Position numbers and translations under genes: made by a program
The notes under the pieces: generated by a model
What the model was told of the DNA's origin: nothing
The model's database searches: none
What the model saw: only the letters and a program-made list of their open reading frames with translations
NCBI GenBank assembly: GCA_000163555.2
Contig: ADAC02000001.1
Location: 124,001 to 188,000, forward strand
Length of the DNA stretch: 64,000 nt
From: an alpha proteobacterium HIMB114
Lineage (GTDB): Bacteria; Pseudomonadota; Alphaproteobacteria; Pelagibacterales; Pelagibacteraceae
Reading direction: 5' to 3'
Shown here: piece after piece, positions 16,881 through 27,085 of the stretch
How the letters are laid out: each line of letters starts with the position of its first letter
How positions within the stretch are numbered: position 1 is the stretch's first letter

Positions 16881-19800
16881 TTATAATTCCTGAATTCTTT
16901 TAATTTTTAAGGAATTCTTTTTTAAAGAGTTTATTGCTTGAGTACATACTTTTGCGCCTGCAAGAGTTGTAAAATAAGGGATTTTATTATTCAGAGCTGC
17001 TCTACGTAGTGACCATGAGTCTTCAATAGACTTTTTTTCCGATGTAGTGTTGATGACGAGAGAGATTTTTTTATCATCTAAATACTCAACAATATGAGGA
17101 CTTCCTTGGTTTACTTTGTTGATTTTTGTACATTCAATTCCATGTTTATTTAAAGTATCAGCAGTGCGGCCTGTTCCAAAAATTTTAAATCCAATATCAA
17201 AAAGATTTTTTGCATATTCACAAACCTTTTCTTTATCTTCATCTTTTACAGATATGAATGCAGATCCTTCTGTTGGAAGGTCATTTCCAGCTGACATTTG
17301 ACTTTTTGCAAATGCCATTCCAAAATCACTATCAATTCCCATTGCTTCTCCTGTTGATTTCATTTCAGGACCCAAAATCGTATCCACTTCTGGGAATTTA
17401 TTGAAAGGGAATACAGCTTCTTTGATTGCAAATATATCTAGCTTTTTGTCTAAATTTTTAAATTCTTTTAATTTTTTACCCGCCATAACTTGCGAAGCAA
17501 TTTTTGCAACTGGAATGTTAAGAGCTTTTGAGACGTAAGGAACAGTTCGACTAGCTCTTGGATTTACTTCAAGAATATAAATATCACTTCCTCTAATTGC
17601 AAATTGAATATTGATGAGACCAATTACATTTAATTTTTTAGCAAGAGATGTTGTTTGTTGTTTTAATTCTTGAATTAATTTTTCATCTAATGAAAATGGA
17701 GGAATGCAACACGCTGAGTCACCAGAGTGAATTCCAGCTTCTTCAATATGCTCCATAATGCCTGCGATAAATACATCCTGACCATCACAAACAGCATCAA
17801 CATCAATCTCAATTGCGTCATTTAAAAACTTATCAATTAATACTGGACTATCACCAGAGACTTGGACAGCTTCTTCAATATATGTATTAAATTGTTCATC
17901 ATCGTGAACAATTTCCATAGCACGACCACCTAATACGTAAGAAGGCCTAATTACTATCGGGTAGCCAATTTTCTCAACAATAGTTTTTGCTTCTTCCTTG
18001 CCTCTTGCCAGGCCGCTTTCTGCTTGTTTTAAATTTAGTTCACTAACGATTTGATTAAATTTTTCTCTATCTTCAGCAGTATCAATTGACTCGAGTTGTG
18101 TTCCTAAAATAGGAAAACCAGATTCATGAATTTTTTTAGCTAATTTGATTGGTGTTTGTCCACCAAACTGAACAATTACACCTTTTATTTTTCCAGACGA
18201 ACTTTCTTTTTTAAGTATTTCAATAATATATTCATCAATAAGAGGTTCAAAATAAAGTCTGTCACTAGTGTCATAATCTGTTGAAACAGTCTCTGGATTA
18301 CAATTAATCATAACTGTTTCAAATCCCATTTCTTTTAATGAGAAACTTGCCTGACAACAACAATAATCAAATTCAATACCTTGGCCAATTCTATTAGGTC
18401 CGCCACCAATTATTATGACTTTTTCTTTATCAGATGGATTAGCTTCACATTCTCCATCTGACATTAAACCATGATCATAAGTTGAATACATATATGGTGT
18501 TAATGAGGAAAATTCAGCAGCACATGTATCAACTTTTTTATATGTAATATTAATTTTGTTATCTTTTTTATATTTTTCAACTTGATCTAAAGTTTTATTT
18601 GATAACTCAGAAATTTTTTGATCTGAAAAACCATTTGATTTAATTAATTTAAATGTATCTTTTTGGAATGGACTTTTAATAATTTCATTTTCAGTATCTA
18701 CAATTTCTTTTATTTGTCTTAAAAACCATGGATCAATTTTACAGAGTTGATGAATAGATTCTAAGTTTAGTCCTTTTCTAAATCCTTCAGCAACATATAA
18801 AATTCTTAAAGGTATATTTTTTTTCAATTGATCTTTTATAGTATTTAAATCACAGTCAATACCATCAAGACCGGATAGGCCAACTTCAAGCGAGATCAGC
18901 GCCTTTTGCAAAGACTCTTTAAAATTTCTTCCAATCGACATACTTTCGCCAACTGATTTCATTGCAGTTCCTAGTTCTGCTTTACTTTTTTTAAACTTTT
19001 CAAATGCAAATCTTGGAATTTTAGTAACAACATAATCGATAGTTGGTTCAAATGACGCCGGTGTTACCTTTGTGATATCATTTTGTATCTCGTCTAATGT
19101 ATATCCAACTGCTAACTTGGCTGCGACTTTTGCAATAGGAAAACCAGTAGCTTTTGACGCCAATGCAGATGATCTTGAAACTCTTGGGTTCATTTCGATT
19201 ACAATCATTCTTCCATCTTTTGGATTAATGGCAAACTGAACATTTGAACCTCCTGTTTCAACTCCAATTTTTCTAAGACATGCAATTGATGCGTTTCTCA
19301 TGACTTGGTACTCTTTATCCGTAAGAGTTAGGGCAGGGGCTACTGTAATCGAGTCACCCGTATGTATTCCCATTGGATCCAAGTTTTCAATTGAACAAAC
19401 AATAATTGCATTATCTTTTTTGTCCCTTACAACTTCCATTTCAAATTCTTTCCAACCAACCAAAGACTCTTCAACTAAAACTTCGTTAGTTGGAGATAAA
19501 TCTAGACCGTTTTTTATAATTTGAAAAAATTCTTGTTCTGTGTTTGCTACACCTCCACCTGTACCACCGAGTGTAAATGAAGGTCTAATGATGGAAGGAA
19601 CTCCAATATTTTTGTACGCTTCTTTTGCATCTTCTTCATTTCTGCATATGTATGATCTTGCCGACTCAAGACCAATTTCATTCATATTTTTTTTAAATTT
19701 TTCTCTATTTTCTGCATTATCAATTGCTTCAGCATTGGCTCCAATTAATTCAACATTATATTTTTTTAATATTCCTTTTTGATCTAAACTCATTGCAGCA

Positions 19801-20090
19801 TTAAGCCCAGTTTGACCACCCATAGTTGGCAGTATCGCATCAGGCTTTTCCTTTTTTATAATTTCTTCTAGAACCTGATCGTTTATAGGTTCAATATAAG
19901 TAATGTCTGCAACATTTGGATCGGTCATTATGGTTGCAGGATTAGAATTAACTAAAATAATTTTATATCCTTCTTGTCTTAATGCTTTGCATGCTTGTGA
20001 TCCAGAGTAATCAAATTCGCAAGCTTGTCCTATCACAATAGGACCAGCACCAATAATCATGATTTTATTAATATCAGTTCTTTTTGGCAT
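16881..20090 (-). CDS. carB: Carbamoyl-phosphate synthase large subunit
   Basis: Uses glutamine-derived ammonia, bicarbonate and two ATP to make carbamoyl phosphate for pyrimidines and arginine. At 1069 aa it has two ATP-grasp halves. The first begins [20 protein letters not shown], with [12 protein letters not shown] and [15 protein letters not shown]; the second begins [18 protein letters not shown], with [11 protein letters not shown] and [15 protein letters not shown]. The C-terminal allosteric (MGS-like) domain includes [11 protein letters not shown]. It starts 17 bases inside the end of carA. Confidence 0.98.
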   Translation of the reverse strand: MPKRTDINKIMIIGAGPIVIGQACEFDYSGSQACKALRQEGYKIILVNSNPATIMTDPNVADITYIEPINDQVLEEIIKKEKPDAILPTMGGQTGLNAAMSLDQKGILKKYNVELIGANAEAIDNAENREKFKKNMNEIGLESARSYICRNEEDAKEAYKNIGVPSIIRPSFTLGGTGGGVANTEQEFFQIIKNGLDLSPTNEVLVEESLVGWKEFEMEVVRDKKDNAIIVCSIENLDPMGIHTGDSITVAPALTLTDKEYQVMRNASIACLRKIGVETGGSNVQFAINPKDGRMIVIEMNPRVSRSSALASKATGFPIAKVAAKLAVGYTLDEIQNDITKVTPASFEPTIDYVVTKIPRFAFEKFKKSKAELGTAMKSVGESMSIGRNFKESLQKALISLEVGLSGLDGIDCDLNTIKDQLKKNIPLRILYVAEGFRKGLNLESIHQLCKIDPWFLRQIKEIVDTENEIIKSPFQKDTFKLIKSNGFSDQKISELSNKTLDQVEKYKKDNKINITYKKVDTCAAEFSSLTPYMYSTYDHGLMSDGECEANPSDKEKVIIIGGGPNRIGQGIEFDYCCCQASFSLKEMGFETVMINCNPETVSTDYDTSDRLYFEPLIDEYIIEILKKESSSGKIKGVIVQFGGQTPIKLAKKIHESGFPILGTQLESIDTAEDREKFNQIVSELNLKQAESGLARGKEEAKTIVEKIGYPIVIRPSYVLGGRAMEIVHDDEQFNTYIEEAVQVSGDSPVLIDKFLNDAIEIDVDAVCDGQDVFIAGIMEHIEEAGIHSGDSACCIPPFSLDEKLIQELKQQTTSLAKKLNVIGLINIQFAIRGSDIYILEVNPRASRTVPYVSKALNIPVAKIASQVMAGKKLKEFKNLDKKLDIFAIKEAVFPFNKFPEVDTILGPEMKSTGEAMGIDSDFGMAFAKSQMSAGNDLPTEGSAFISVKDEDKEKVCEYAKNLFDIGFKIFGTGRTADTLNKHGIECTKINKVNQGSPHIVEYLDDKKISLVINTTSEKKSIEDSWSLRRAALNNKIPYFTTLAGAKVCTQAINSLKKNSLKIKRIQEL

Positions 20091-21258
20091 TTTTTTCTAC
20101 TTCTTTAATAAACTCTAAAAATAAATAATGACTATCATGAGGACCAGGACTTGCTTCTGGATGATATTGTACTGAAAAAGCTTTATATTTTTTTGATTTA
20201 ATTCCTTCGATAGATTGATCAAACAAGGATATATGAGTTACCTCTACATCATTAGGAATATTACCCTTATCAACTTCGAAACCATGATTTTGTGATGTAA
20301 TTTCAACAAGGTTATTATTTAAATTTTTTACAGGATGATTTGCTCCTCTATGTCCTTGATGCATTTTTTTTGTTTTACAGTTTAAAGCATGTGCAAGTAA
20401 TTGATGACCTAAGCAAATACCAAAGGTTGGAATATTGCTCTCTAATATTTTTTTTATAGTTTCATTTGCAAATTTTGAGGTAGCGGCAGGGTCTCCTGGT
20501 CCATTTGACAGAAAAACTCCATCAGGTTTTAACTCTGATATTTTATTAAAGTTTGTATCAGCTGGCACAACTGTTAATTTTGTTTTTAAATTTGAGAAAT
20601 TTCTTAAAATATTTTTTTTACAACCAAAGTCTAAAACTACAACATGGTATTTATGTTCATTATTTTTATTATAACCTTTTTCTTTTGACCATAATCCTTC
20701 ATCATTCCAATTATAAATTTGTTGCGTTGTAACTTTCTTAGTAAGTTCCATTCCTTTTAAACCAGGCCAGCTTTTGCATTCTTCAAGATATTTTTTTGTT
20801 TCATTGATATCACCATTTACAATTGTAGCTTTTAAAGCACCATTATTTCTAATTAAATTTGTAATAGCCCTGGTGTCGACACCTGCAATTCCTACAACTT
20901 CATTTTTTTTTAACCAATGATTTAGTTTTTCAAATGATCTATAATTTGAAGGTTCAGTTATTTCCTTTGCAAATATAACTCCTTTTAGCCAAACTTTTTC
21001 TGACTCTATATCTTCAAAGTTTGTCCCAACATTTCCAATATGAGGAAAGGTGAAGTTTATGATTTGATCAGAATAAGATGGGTCAGTTATAATTTCCTGG
21101 TAGCCAGTCATTGAAGTATTAAAACAAACCTCTCCAACAGAATGGCCTTCATGACCTATGCCTATTGCAGGAATAGATAATCCATTTTCGAAAACTAAAA
21201 TACCTGTGGGTTGTGATGATAAAAAATTTAAATCTGCCTTTTTTTCCTTATTAAACAA
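20074..21258 (-). CDS. carA: Carbamoyl-phosphate synthase small (glutaminase) subunit
   Basis: Hydrolyses glutamine and channels ammonia to CarB. The N-terminal domain has the signature [13 protein letters not shown] (44-56). The class I glutamine amidotransferase domain has SNGPGDP (251-257), nucleophile C282 in [10 protein letters not shown], and the catalytic His-Glu in YHPEASPG. 394 aa is normal. It has its own promoter (21309-21337) and a 5' hairpin, and is followed by an overlapping carB. Confidence 0.98.
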   Translation of the reverse strand: MFNKEKKADLNFLSSQPTGILVFENGLSIPAIGIGHEGHSVGEVCFNTSMTGYQEIITDPSYSDQIINFTFPHIGNVGTNFEDIESEKVWLKGVIFAKEITEPSNYRSFEKLNHWLKKNEVVGIAGVDTRAITNLIRNNGALKATIVNGDINETKKYLEECKSWPGLKGMELTKKVTTQQIYNWNDEGLWSKEKGYNKNNEHKYHVVVLDFGCKKNILRNFSNLKTKLTVVPADTNFNKISELKPDGVFLSNGPGDPAATSKFANETIKKILESNIPTFGICLGHQLLAHALNCKTKKMHQGHRGANHPVKNLNNNLVEITSQNHGFEVDKGNIPNDVEVTHISLFDQSIEGIKSKKYKAFSVQYHPEASPGPHDSHYLFLEFIKEVEKNAKKN

Positions 21259-21282
21259 AAATACAACTCATAGGTTAAGAAT

Positions 21283-21304
21283 CAAAGTTTACAAAAAAAC
21301 TTTG
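21283..21304 (-). promoter_or_regulatory. Perfect inverted repeat at the 5' end of the carA transcript
   Basis: CAAAGTTT and AAACTTTG are exact 8-bp complements separated by 6 bases. If the carA promoter start is right, transcription begins at about 21302, so this would form a stem-loop at the very 5' end of the mRNA, or serve as a dyad operator over the start site. It has no long U tract, so it is not a standard terminator. Confidence 0.45.
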
Positions 21305-21308
21305 GCGT

Positions 21309-21337
21309 TAATTATGAAAAAGTCTTACACTCGTCAA
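21309..21337 (-). promoter_or_regulatory. Sigma-70 type promoter of carAB
   Basis: On the minus strand TTGACG (21337-21332) and TAATTA (21314-21309) are separated by exactly 17 bases, 50 bases before the carA ATG. This is the best promoter match in the carA-yqeY gap. A plus-strand promoter for yqeY must overlap it, but none is convincing. Confidence 0.5.
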
Positions 21338-21359
21338 GAAACTAAATTAAATAATCGTC

Positions 21360-21818
21360 ATGACAATTTTTGAAAATGTGAACAACGCTTTAAGTGAATC
21401 GCTAAAAAGCAAGCAAAGTGATCGAGTGCTTACTTTAAGGGCAATAGTATCAGCAAAAAAAGACAAAGAAATCGAAAAAAGAACTCAGGATAAGAAAGAA
21501 GTTACAGATGAAGATATGATTTCTATTTTAAATAAAATGCTAAAACAAAGAAAAGAGTCAATAGAAATGTATCAAAAAGCAAGCAGACAAGATTTAGTTG
21601 ATAAAGAAAATGCTGAAATAAAAATCATAGAAGAATTTTTACCACAACAACTCAGCCAAGAAGAAGTTGAGAAAATTTGCAATGAAGCAATATCAAATGT
21701 TGGCGCATCAAGCCTTAAAGATATGGGAAAGGTAATGGCAGTATTAAAAGAAAAATATTTGGGCAAAATGGATTTTTCTTTAGCCGGTAAGATATTAAAG
21801 GATAAGCTCAAAGGTTAA
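21360..21818 (+). CDS. yqeY: GatB/YqeY domain protein
   Basis: A 152-aa helical protein of the YqeY family, related to the tRNA-binding tail domain of the GatB amidotransferase subunit. RVLTLRAIVSAKKDKEI, MLKQRKESIEMY and EEFLPQQLS are typical family segments, ending with the helical domain around LKDMGKVMAVLKEK. The molecular role is not established, but the gene commonly precedes dnaG and rpoD. Its stop overlaps the dnaG ATG (TAATG). Confidence 0.93.
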   Translation: MTIFENVNNALSESLKSKQSDRVLTLRAIVSAKKDKEIEKRTQDKKEVTDEDMISILNKMLKQRKESIEMYQKASRQDLVDKENAEIKIIEEFLPQQLSQEEVEKICNEAISNVGASSLKDMGKVMAVLKEKYLGKMDFSLAGKILKDKLKG

Positions 21819-23563
21819 TGAAGTATCCAAAAACTTACATTGATGAAATTAGAAATAGGTTAAAAGTTTCTGATGTAGTTAGATTAAAAGTTAATTTAAA
21901 AAAAAGAGGAAAAGAATTTATTGGGCTCTCTCCCTTTAAAAATGAAAAAACTCCCTCCTTTACTGTTAATGATGAAAAAGGGTTTTATCATTGTTTCAGT
22001 ACAGCGGAACATGGGAATATTTTTGATTTCATTATGAAATTAGAAAATTTAAATTTTGGAGAAGCGGTTAAAATGCTTGCTCAAAGAGCTGGAATGCAAC
22101 CATATCGTTTTACAAAAGAAGATGAAAAAATTGAAAAAGAAAATTTGAGAATTCAAAAATTATTTGAAATCTATTTTAACCAATGCAAAGAAGATTTATT
22201 TTCTCAATATAAAGATACCCATCTTAAATATTTGATTGATAGAGGTTTAAAAATCGAAACTATAAATTATTTTAAATTAGGTTTTTGTGAAAATAGCAAA
22301 AAGATACAAAATAAACTTTTTGAAAACGGTTTTACTTCAGATGAATTAATAAAATCTGGAATGTATTATAAAAAAGACGGCACAGATGAATTAGTTAACC
22401 GTTTTAAAAATAGAATTACTTTTCCGATACAAAATTATTACAATAATTTTATTGGTTGCGGAGGCCGAACAGTTTTAGCCAATGCTTTGGCAAAATATAT
22501 AAATTCTCCTGAAACAAATTTTTTTAAAAAAGGTTTTAATTTGTTTAATTTAAATAATGCAAAAAAAGAAAGTTTAAATTCAAATAACCTAATTCTTGTT
22601 GAAGGGTATATGGATGTAGTGTCTTTATTTAATAAAGGAATAAAAAATGTTTCTGCCACTTTAGGTACTGCAATGACAACTTCCCAGATAAGCTTAGCTT
22701 GGAAGAACTTTGATAAAATTATTATTTGCTTTGATGGTGATCAAAGTGGAATAGATGCTTCTTATCGTGCCGCAGAAAGAATTTTAAAAATATTAAAACC
22801 AGGAAAAGATATTTATTTTGCAAAAATACCTAACAGCCAAGATCCAGATGATTTTGTAAATCAATTTGGTAAAGAAGGTTTCAATTCTTTAATAAGTCAA
22901 AGTAAAGATTTAGTAGATGTTATTTTTAACCATCATGCATTAGGTGTTAATAAATCAAAACCTTCAGATATTGCTTTGTTAGAAAAAAAGTTATTTAATA
23001 TAGCTGATGAAATTGAAGATCAAATTTCAAAAAAATATATAAAAAGTGCATTTAAAAATAAAATTTTTGAAAATATTATTAAGAAGAAAAATTATAATTC
23101 TCAAAGTCAGGAAGAGATAAAAAAGGCAAGTTTGCGATTAATGCTTTCTAAAGAAGAAATAGTAGAGTTATCTTTCATTAATTTAATATTAAATTATCCA
23201 GAATTTAGTGAAAGTAAAATCGAAGATATATCGCTTTTGGAATTTAATTTTAAAGAAAGTAATATTTTTATATCTGAACTTATCAATTCATTAGTAAATG
23301 AAAATATAAAAACTAAAGAAGATTTAAAAAAAAAATTAACAATAAACTTTGCCTCTTTTATTAAAAAAATTGAAATGTATTCAAATAACAAAAGTATTAT
23401 TGTTAATCTTAATGATGAGTCTTACTTAAACTTTTTCAATGACTATGTTGACGAATTAAATGTTGCCAAAAAAAATAAACAGATTTCTAGTCTTGAGTCG
23501 GAGCTACTAAAGAACCCTGATGAGGCTAGTTATAATCACTACTTATCTCTAAAAAATAGCTAA
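21818..23563 (+). CDS. dnaG: DNA primase with degenerate zinc-binding domain
   Basis: Synthesises RNA primers at replication forks. The Toprim core shows LVEGYMDVVSLF (E of the metal site) and CFDGDQSGIDA. The N-terminal CHC2 domain keeps its framework (SPF..EKTPSFTVND and YHCF), but the usual Cys-His-Cys-Cys zinc ligands read S38, K41, C59 and T62, so only one is present. The remainder is a helicase-binding region without strong motifs. 581 aa. Encoded between yqeY and rpoD, like the macromolecular-synthesis operon. The reading frame is intact, so the zinc-site loss is not a frameshift. Confidence 0.96.
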   Translation: MKYPKTYIDEIRNRLKVSDVVRLKVNLKKRGKEFIGLSPFKNEKTPSFTVNDEKGFYHCFSTAEHGNIFDFIMKLENLNFGEAVKMLAQRAGMQPYRFTKEDEKIEKENLRIQKLFEIYFNQCKEDLFSQYKDTHLKYLIDRGLKIETINYFKLGFCENSKKIQNKLFENGFTSDELIKSGMYYKKDGTDELVNRFKNRITFPIQNYYNNFIGCGGRTVLANALAKYINSPETNFFKKGFNLFNLNNAKKESLNSNNLILVEGYMDVVSLFNKGIKNVSATLGTAMTTSQISLAWKNFDKIIICFDGDQSGIDASYRAAERILKILKPGKDIYFAKIPNSQDPDDFVNQFGKEGFNSLISQSKDLVDVIFNHHALGVNKSKPSDIALLEKKLFNIADEIEDQISKKYIKSAFKNKIFENIIKKKNYNSQSQEEIKKASLRLMLSKEEIVELSFINLILNYPEFSESKIEDISLLEFNFKESNIFISELINSLVNENIKTKEDLKKKLTINFASFIKKIEMYSNNKSIIVNLNDESYLNFFNDYVDELNVAKKNKQISSLESELLKNPDEASYNHYLSLKNS

Positions 23564-23622
23564 AAATGTTAAAAATCTTCCGTTTATTTTTTATTAAAAA
23601 AATATAAATTCCAGCAACTATT

Positions 23623-25464
23623 GTGGAAAAATTAATATCAAAATCCTTTGAAAGACTTGTTGAGAAAGGCCTGAATAGAGGTTTTATAACTTATGAAGAA
23701 TTGCAAAAATCTTTAGGTAAAAGAAACAGCAATGTAGAAAGTTTGGACACTGCATTAGTTCATATTTTTGATCAAGCAATCACTTTAGTCCAAAATAAAT
23801 CTGATTTTAAGGTAAAAAAACAAGAGTCTGAAACTGCGAAGCAAACAAAGACAGTTGAAAGAAGCGATGACCCAATAAGAATGTATCTAAGAGAAATGGG
23901 TGGCGTAGAGCTTCTTTCGCGTGAAGGTGAAACAGCAATTGCTAAGAGAATAGAGTCTGGTCGATATGTAATGATCAGTTCATTATCAGAAAGTCCAATC
24001 ACTGCAAAAAAAATATTCGATTGGGAAGAGAAATTAATTAACAATGAAATGCTTGTAAGAGATATTATTGATCTCGATACAAATTTTATTGATGATGAAA
24101 AATTAGCAAAGTCAATTAAAGAGAAGAGCAAAAAAGAAGCTAAAGAAAAAAATCCAAATATAGACACTGAGTCAGAAGATAGTAATGAAGATGATGAATT
24201 TAATATATCTCTTGCGTCATTGGAAATTGAGTTAAAACCAAAAATTTTAGAAGCTTTTAGCAGGATTACAAAAAACTATAAAAAACTAATTTCTTACCAA
24301 AGAGATAAGCTTGAATGTGTTTTAAAAAATCAAGCATTAAGTGACAGTAAAAAGAAAAGTTACGAAAAGGTAAAAAAAGAAATTATGGAAGAACTTTTGA
24401 AGCTTCAGCTTAACCAAGTTACCCAAGAAGATTTGGTTGCTTTAAATTATGCTGAAAATAAAAAAATCCTTTCTTATGATGGTGAACTAATGAGAGCGGC
24501 AAATAAACATGGTATTTCAAGAGACGATTTTATTAAATTTTATGTAGGCAATGAACTTAATCCAAATTTTGAAAAATTTTTAAGTGAAGAAAAAAGTTGG
24601 TTAGCTTTCTTTACTAAAGAAAAAAAACTTTTTGCAAATTTAAAAGATAAACTTATTGAGCTAAGTGACAATATTGGAATGTCAATTTCTGATTTTAGAA
24701 TTTTAGTGAATAAAATTAAAAAAGGGGAAAGAGAGTCTAGAATTGCAAAAAAAGAAATGATCGAAGCCAATCTTAGATTGGTTATTTCGATTGCAAAAAA
24801 ATATACAAATAGAGGTTTGCAGTTTTTAGATTTAATTCAAGAAGGCAACATTGGTTTAATGAAAGCAGTAGATAAGTTTGAGTATAGAAGGGGATATAAA
24901 TTTTCAACATATGCAACATGGTGGATAAGACAAGCCATCACAAGATCCATTGCTGATCAAGCTAGAACGATTAGAATTCCAGTTCATATGATAGAAACAA
25001 TAAATAAAATTGTAAGAACACAAAGACAAATGATGAGTGAGTTTGGAAGAGAACCTACGCCAGAAGAGTTATCAAAAAAACTGGCAATGCCACTTGAAAA
25101 AGTTAGAAAAGTTTTAAAGATAGCAAAAGAGCCTGTATCACTAGAAACTCCTGTTGGGGATGAAGAGGATAGTACTCTTGGTGACTTTATTGAAGACTCA
25201 AATGCATTAATACCTGTAGATGCTGCAGTCCAAACTGCATTAAAAAACACAACGACTAAAGTTTTGGCTTCTTTAACTCCAAGAGAAGAAAGAGTATTGA
25301 GAATGAGATTTGGTATTGGTATGAATACAGATCATACCCTAGAGGAAGTTGGCCAGCAGTTTTCAGTTACTAGAGAAAGGATTAGACAGATTGAAGCAAA
25401 GGCATTAAGAAAACTAAAACACCCAAGTAGATCTAGGCAATTAAAAAGTTTCTTAGATAACTAA
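23623..25464 (+). CDS. rpoD: RNA polymerase primary sigma factor (RpoD, sigma-70)
   Basis: Housekeeping sigma factor. Region 1.1 is at the N-terminus ([16 protein letters not shown]), region 1.2 is [20 protein letters not shown], and there is a long acidic non-conserved region. Region 2 includes [31 protein letters not shown] and [13 protein letters not shown]. Region 4 ends with [20 protein letters not shown]. 613 aa. The start is GTG at 23623; no in-frame ATG lies nearby and region 1.1 begins directly after it. Preceded by dnaG with a 59-base gap. Confidence 0.97.
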   Translation: MEKLISKSFERLVEKGLNRGFITYEELQKSLGKRNSNVESLDTALVHIFDQAITLVQNKSDFKVKKQESETAKQTKTVERSDDPIRMYLREMGGVELLSREGETAIAKRIESGRYVMISSLSESPITAKKIFDWEEKLINNEMLVRDIIDLDTNFIDDEKLAKSIKEKSKKEAKEKNPNIDTESEDSNEDDEFNISLASLEIELKPKILEAFSRITKNYKKLISYQRDKLECVLKNQALSDSKKKSYEKVKKEIMEELLKLQLNQVTQEDLVALNYAENKKILSYDGELMRAANKHGISRDDFIKFYVGNELNPNFEKFLSEEKSWLAFFTKEKKLFANLKDKLIELSDNIGMSISDFRILVNKIKKGERESRIAKKEMIEANLRLVISIAKKYTNRGLQFLDLIQEGNIGLMKAVDKFEYRRGYKFSTYATWWIRQAITRSIADQARTIRIPVHMIETINKIVRTQRQMMSEFGREPTPEELSKKLAMPLEKVRKVLKIAKEPVSLETPVGDEEDSTLGDFIEDSNALIPVDAAVQTALKNTTTKVLASLTPREERVLRMRFGIGMNTDHTLEEVGQQFSVTRERIRQIEAKALRKLKHPSRSRQLKSFLDN

Positions 25465-25512
25465 AATAATTTATTTATTTTTGATAACATTAGTGTAAAA
25501 TTAATATTTTCC

Positions 25513-25589
25513 GGGCCTGTAGCTCAGTTGGTTAGAGCCCCCCGCTCATAACGGGGTTGTCGGGGGTTCAAATCCCTCCGGGCCCACCA
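25513..25589 (+). tRNA. tRNA with CAU anticodon, probably tRNA-Ile2 (lysidine type)
   Basis: A full cloverleaf of 77 nt including an encoded CCA. The acceptor is GGGCCTG with CGGGCCC (one G-U), the D-arm is GCTC/GAGC, the anticodon stem is CCCCG/CGGGG with loop CTCATAA, and the T-arm is GGGGG/CCCTC with loop TTCAAAT. CAU can be Met or Ile2. The acceptor has C4-G69 and C5-G68, the pairs reported as positive determinants for TilS, which favours Ile2; it lacks initiator features such as an unpaired position 1. It lies between rpoD and an EamA gene that starts 8 bases later. Confidence 0.9.
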
Positions 25590-25596
25590 TTAAATA

Positions 25597-26496
25597 ATGA
25601 CAAAACCAAATATTAAAAGCTATATCCTTCTTTTTATATTAGCTTCAATTTGGGGGTCTGCTTTTTTTAATTATAAAATTGTTTTAGAAAGTTTTGATTT
25701 TTATATTCTAACTGCAGGTAGGTTATTTTTTGCGGCTATATTTTTATGTTTAATCTCTATTTTGCACAAAAAAATTGATTACAGCCCAATTTTTACAAAA
25801 GATTTTTATGTATTTTTTTTAATTGGAATAGTTAATTATATTATACCATTTTCATTAATAGCTCTTGGTATTGACGGTATGAGCAGTGGCCTCGCCGCAT
25901 TATTGATGGGGGCGGGCCCTTTTTATGCAATTATTTTATCTAATTTATTAGGACACGATAAATTTAATAAATTTAAAATTCTAGGAACAGTTACTGGTTT
26001 TTTTAGTGTTTTTATTTTGGTTTATGACCAAGTTTATTTAAATCAATCGAGTAGCTTTTATTCAGTCTTTTTAGTAATGATGGCGTCTCTTAGCTATGTA
26101 ATCGGCGCGGTATTTATACAAAGATATAATAAATTTAAAAATCAGACAATTTCCCTATTATCAATGTCCTGTGGAACTTTAATTCTAGCTCCATTCTGCA
26201 TTTATGAAATGGCTACTTATGATTATAGTCAATTCAAATTAAAAAGTTTAATAAGTCTAATTTATTTGGGTATTTTTAGTACTGCGTTGGCTTTTATGAT
26301 AAGAATAAAATTAATTTTCGATAATGGAATTGTATTCATGTCCCAAGTTTCATTATTAATTCCAATATTTGGAGTATATTTTAGTTGGATATTTTTAAAT
26401 GAAAGTTTTACTGAAAATATGATTTTATCTCTAGTAATTACAGTACTAGGGTTAATGATTTTGCAAAAAGGCTATAATGCTAATTCTTTGAAATAA
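25597..26496 (+). CDS. EamA/DMT-superfamily transporter (RhaT-type permease)
   Basis: A 299-aa membrane protein with ten predicted hydrophobic segments arranged as two EamA repeats. The first begins LASIWGSAFFNYKIVLE, the family hallmark; the second includes VMMASLSYVIGAVF and ends VSLLIPIFGVYFSWIFLNE. Drug/metabolite exporters of this family move small metabolites, but the substrate cannot be predicted. It begins 8 bases after the tRNA and converges on mlaC with a 17-base overlap. Confidence 0.9.
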   Translation: MTKPNIKSYILLFILASIWGSAFFNYKIVLESFDFYILTAGRLFFAAIFLCLISILHKKIDYSPIFTKDFYVFFLIGIVNYIIPFSLIALGIDGMSSGLAALLMGAGPFYAIILSNLLGHDKFNKFKILGTVTGFFSVFILVYDQVYLNQSSSFYSVFLVMMASLSYVIGAVFIQRYNKFKNQTISLLSMSCGTLILAPFCIYEMATYDYSQFKLKSLISLIYLGIFSTALAFMIRIKLIFDNGIVFMSQVSLLIPIFGVYFSWIFLNESFTENMILSLVITVLGLMILQKGYNANSLK

Positions 26497-27073
26497 AATC
26501 GTTCAGATTAGCTATTAAACCATCAAAGCCTTTACTAGCTAATATTGACGAAAACTCTTCTCTTTGGGTTTTTGCTAAGCTTAGACCTTCTACAACCAAG
26601 TCTCTAATAACTAACTTATTTTTTATATTAAAAACTCTCCAGTCAATTTTTATTTCTTGGTTGTCTTTTTTAGATATCATTTTTGAATTTACTAAAACAT
26701 AATTATCACTAATTTTTTTTGATCCAGTAACTTTTATATTTTGGTCACTATAATTTTGTAATCTACTTGAGATGTTCTTTGCAAAAAAAACTCTAAAAAT
26801 CTCTGCATATTCTTTTAATTGAGTTTCGTTCAAATCTTTTCTTGAAGATCCTAAGGTAAATCGACCTAAACCATCAACATCAACGACATCTAAAGCAATA
26901 GCTTCAATTTTTTTTTTTTTATCAGCTATTTTAATATTTGAGTCTAAGATAATTTTTTTAGCATTATCAGTTGTTGATTGAATAAGTTGTTCCGCCTCTT
27001 TTTCAAATGAGTAACTATTAAAAGTTAGAGTGATAAAGAAAAATATATTTAAAAAAAAGATTTTTCTTAGCAT
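26480..27073 (-). CDS. mlaC: Phospholipid-transport periplasmic protein, MlaC/Ttg2D family
   Basis: A 197-aa protein with an N-terminal signal peptide (about 1-22, LRKIFFLNIFFFITLTFNSYSF). The mature MlaC fold is suggested by DVDGLGRFTLGSSRKDL, by YAEIFRVFFAKNISSRLQNY, and by the late WRVFNIKNKLVIRDLVVEG and LAKTQREEFSSIL. MlaC shuttles phospholipids between the outer-membrane MlaA complex and the inner-membrane MlaFEDB transporter. It follows mlaA by 12 bases; mlaDEF are not in this window. Confidence 0.92.
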   Translation of the reverse strand: MLRKIFFLNIFFFITLTFNSYSFEKEAEQLIQSTTDNAKKIILDSNIKIADKKKKIEAIALDVVDVDGLGRFTLGSSRKDLNETQLKEYAEIFRVFFAKNISSRLQNYSDQNIKVTGSKKISDNYVLVNSKMISKKDNQEIKIDWRVFNIKNKLVIRDLVVEGLSLAKTQREEFSSILASKGFDGLIANLNDFISKN

Positions 27074-27085
27074 TTATTTTAAAAA

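Noticed and set aside
21158-21373. 71-codon plus-strand frame running from carA antisense into the carA-yqeY gap
   Set aside because: It begins antisense to the CarA N-terminus and spans the carA promoter and hairpin; no family or Shine-Dalgarno supports it.
23772-24167. 131-codon open frame antisense to rpoD
   Set aside because: It mirrors a Lys/Glu-rich, well-conserved region of RpoD; long antisense frames are expected from such composition and no start signal or family is seen.
25513-25600. tRNA as a possible integration site for a mobile element
   Set aside because: No integrase, direct repeat of the tRNA 3' end or foreign-looking genes follow; the next gene is a normal transporter with native composition.
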